Source of the DNA: Gammaproteobacteria bacterium
GTDB taxonomy: Bacteria > Pseudomonadota > Gammaproteobacteria > Steroidobacterales > JABDKV01
Assembly (NCBI GenBank): GCA_029862285.1
Contig: JAOTXR010000104.1
Span: 1-7,097, forward strand
DNA: 7,097 nt
Direction: 5' to 3'
Of the stretch, positions 5,917-7,097 are shown piece after piece (position 1 is the first letter of the stretch; the number at the start of each line of letters is the position of its first letter). The notes under the pieces were generated by a model, which saw only the letters and a program-made list of their open reading frames with translations, was not told the origin of the DNA and made no database searches. The translations under genes and the position numbers were made by a program.

Positions 5917-6872
5917 CGATCACAGCGCGGATTGACAAAGTTACCCATATACCGGCCAGCCATCTAATGCCTGATCCCCCGGCGCCACGGTCGGTAAAGA
6001 TCGAGCTAACCGGGCGCTGTAATTACAAGTGTGGGTTTTGCGCCTTACGCACCAGGGGCCGGCAGCCGAAACGCGCTGACGATATGAAGCTGGCGTTTTT
6101 CAAGCGGATCACGCGCGAGATGCACGCTGCAGGCGTGGTTGAGATAGGACTATTTTACCTCGGTGAGCCGCTGATGTCGGCCAATCTGACTGTGGAGGCC
6201 TGCGACTATCTTAAAAACGAGCTGGGGATGCCCTACGTGTTCCTGACAACCAACGGGTCGTTAGCCACCGACGAAGTATTGCAACGCCTGATGGCCGCCG
6301 GGCTGGATTCGCTGAAGTTCAGTATCAATGCCTGCGATGATACGCAGTTCGCAGAAATCATGGGCGTTAAACCGTCGCTATACACGAAAGCGTTACAAGC
6401 GGTTCGCAGCGCACGCAGAATAAGGGACGAGAACGGTTATACAACCAGGTTGTACGCGTCGTCGATTCAATATGACGGCGAGCAGGAACAGCGGATGGCG
6501 GCATTGGTCGCCGCGCATGTCGCGCCGTTTGTCGATGAGCATTATTACCTGCCACTTTATTCGATGGGTGCCGTGGCTACAGAGCGCGAGGAAGAATTAG
6601 GCTACCGGCCAACGGCAGGTAACCAGGGCAGGATCGGCGGGCTGGTAGCGCCGCTACCGTGCTGGTCTGCGTTTACCGAAGGCCATGTCCGGCACGACGG
6701 CCAGATGTCGTTATGCTGCTTCGACGCTGACGGCCGGTTCCGTGTCGGTGATCTACACGAGCACAGTTTTATGGAAATATGGCACAGCGCGAAGTTCCAG
6801 GCGGTGCGACGCGCCCATTTAGGCAAAGACGTCAGCGGCACGGTGTGCGAGGACTGCGTGGCTTATGGCTGA
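5913..6872 (+). CDS. Radical SAM protein with SPASM/twitch-like C-terminal domain
   Basis: The protein has 319 residues. Radical SAM enzymes use a [4Fe-4S] cluster and S-adenosylmethionine to form a 5'-deoxyadenosyl radical. The cluster site is C36-C40-C43 in TGRCNYKCGFC (CX3CX2C). Further core motifs are YLGEPL (82-87, the GGEP-like SAM contact), FLTTNGS (110-116) and LKFSINA (134-140). The C-terminus has PCWSAF (C250), MSLCCFDADG (C268, C269), the VGDLHEHSFMEIWHS segment (278-292) and VCEDC (C312, C315). This is the layout of SPASM or twitch auxiliary-cluster domains, with five cysteines rather than the full SPASM set of seven or eight, so one auxiliary cluster is likelier. Relatives modify peptides and proteins (PqqE, anaerobic sulfatase-maturase type) or small molecules (MoaA). 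The substrate is unknown. Its ATG overlaps the portal stop (ATGA), with weak ribosome binding site and composition like its neighbours, so it appears to be co-expressed with virion genes. The 3' end overlaps the convergent gene by ten bases. Confidence 0.93.
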   Translation: MTITARIDKVTHIPASHLMPDPPAPRSVKIELTGRCNYKCGFCALRTRGRQPKRADDMKLAFFKRITREMHAAGVVEIGLFYLGEPLMSANLTVEACDYLKNELGMPYVFLTTNGSLATDEVLQRLMAAGLDSLKFSINACDDTQFAEIMGVKPSLYTKALQAVRSARRIRDENGYTTRLYASSIQYDGEQEQRMAALVAAHVAPFVDEHYYLPLYSMGAVATEREEELGYRPTAGNQGRIGGLVAPLPCWSAFTEGHVRHDGQMSLCCFDADGRFRVGDLHEHSFMEIWHSAKFQAVRRAHLGKDVSGTVCEDCVAYG

Positions 6873-7097
6873 ATCGTGAAACCGATCATGGTGCGCAATA
6901 GTTTTTCTATTTTGGTTGTTGCCTTCATAACTATCACGGTGTCGCGGTACATTCCCGCCTTTCTCAACTTGTTGATGATTCGCAGGCACTGAATCACTGA
7001 AGCGAGGGCCTTCATTGTGTTGTCTCTTAGTTCGGAATACGCCATATCTTTGTATTGGCGCTGAGACTCTGGCGGCAAGTCGTCAAACTCGGTTTCA
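6863..7097 (-). CDS. Partial convergent gene of unknown function (5' end outside window)
   Basis: The minus-strand frame is open from the right edge to TAA at 6865-6863, giving 77 visible residues. The in-frame TTG at 7078 is probably an internal leucine codon, because the frame continues upstream as ETEFDD and no ribosome binding site precedes the TTG. Visible sequence: ETEFDDLPPESQRQYKDMA, then helix-rich segments MKALASVIQCLRIINKLRKAG and VIVMKATTKIEKLLRTMIGF, ending TIQP. The alternating hydrophobic and basic residues suggest a small soluble helical protein; no family is recognised. The codon use is more A+T-rich than in the late operon. It runs against the radical SAM gene and overlaps its end by ten bases, marking the end of the late operon and perhaps the start of an early or regulatory block. 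Confidence 0.62.
   Translation of the reverse strand, partial: ETEFDDLPPESQRQYKDMAYSELRDNTMKALASVIQCLRIINKLRKAGMYRDTVIVMKATTKIEKLLRTMIGFTIQP

Noticed and set aside
5913..6872. Radical SAM gene as QueE or an anaerobic NrdG activase, both known in phages
   Set aside because: Those proteins are shorter and lack the C-terminal cysteine cluster domain (C250, C268, C269, C312, C315) seen here.
6898..6916. AATAG-TTTTT-CTATT hairpin as a terminator after the radical SAM gene
   Set aside because: The stem is short and A+T-only, lacks a following T-tract, and lies in the coding region of the minus-strand gene.
1..7097. CRISPR array, insertion sequence or toxin-antitoxin pair
   Set aside because: There are no regularly spaced long repeats, no transposase and no terminal inverted repeats. 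The only short genes do not form a recognisable toxin-antitoxin pair.

Overview
The window is about 58% G+C by eye, gene-dense and almost wholly on the plus strand. It carries part of the late (structural and packaging) module of a tailed bacteriophage or prophage (Caudoviricetes). The terminase large subunit and portal protein are unambiguous. The portal is of the long (about 600 residues) type often seen in podovirus-like phages of Proteobacteria, and a consensus DnaA box fits a bacterial host of that kind. Host and morphology are inferences; no integrase, repressor or host gene is visible.

Left part (1-705). The first 310 bases hold no gene. They start with a perfect 11-bp tandem repeat containing a consensus DnaA box, followed by A+T-rich DNA with a small palindrome and a short hairpin. 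A 65-residue, very charged protein with a lysine/arginine tail follows (311-508), with a textbook ribosome binding site. Next comes a 170-base non-coding stretch of four successive hairpins ending in a very strong intrinsic terminator. This is the best candidate here for an undescribed RNA element, either an independent small RNA or a cis-acting leader/attenuator of the late operon.

Middle and right part (706-6872). Five genes run without gaps: a 111-residue putative small virion protein, a 522-residue beta-helix tail fibre/tailspike, TerL, the portal, and a radical SAM protein. Their junctions are a 2-base gap, TAATG, TGATG and ATGA, so translation is probably coupled from gene to gene. A perfect 13-bp inverted repeat spans the stop of the 111-residue gene and places the tail-fibre AUG at the inner end of a hairpin, suggesting that the fibre is made only when the upstream gene is translated. 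The packaging motor (TerL) and its docking ring (portal) are adjacent, as usual.

The most unexpected gene is the last one: a radical SAM enzyme with a CX3CX2C cluster site and a five-cysteine SPASM/twitch-like C-terminus, whose start overlaps the portal stop. Composition and spacing suggest it belongs to the late operon rather than being a recent cargo insertion. It may modify a peptide or protein made during infection, but the substrate cannot be read from this window. The operon ends against a convergent minus-strand gene of unknown function that runs off the right edge.
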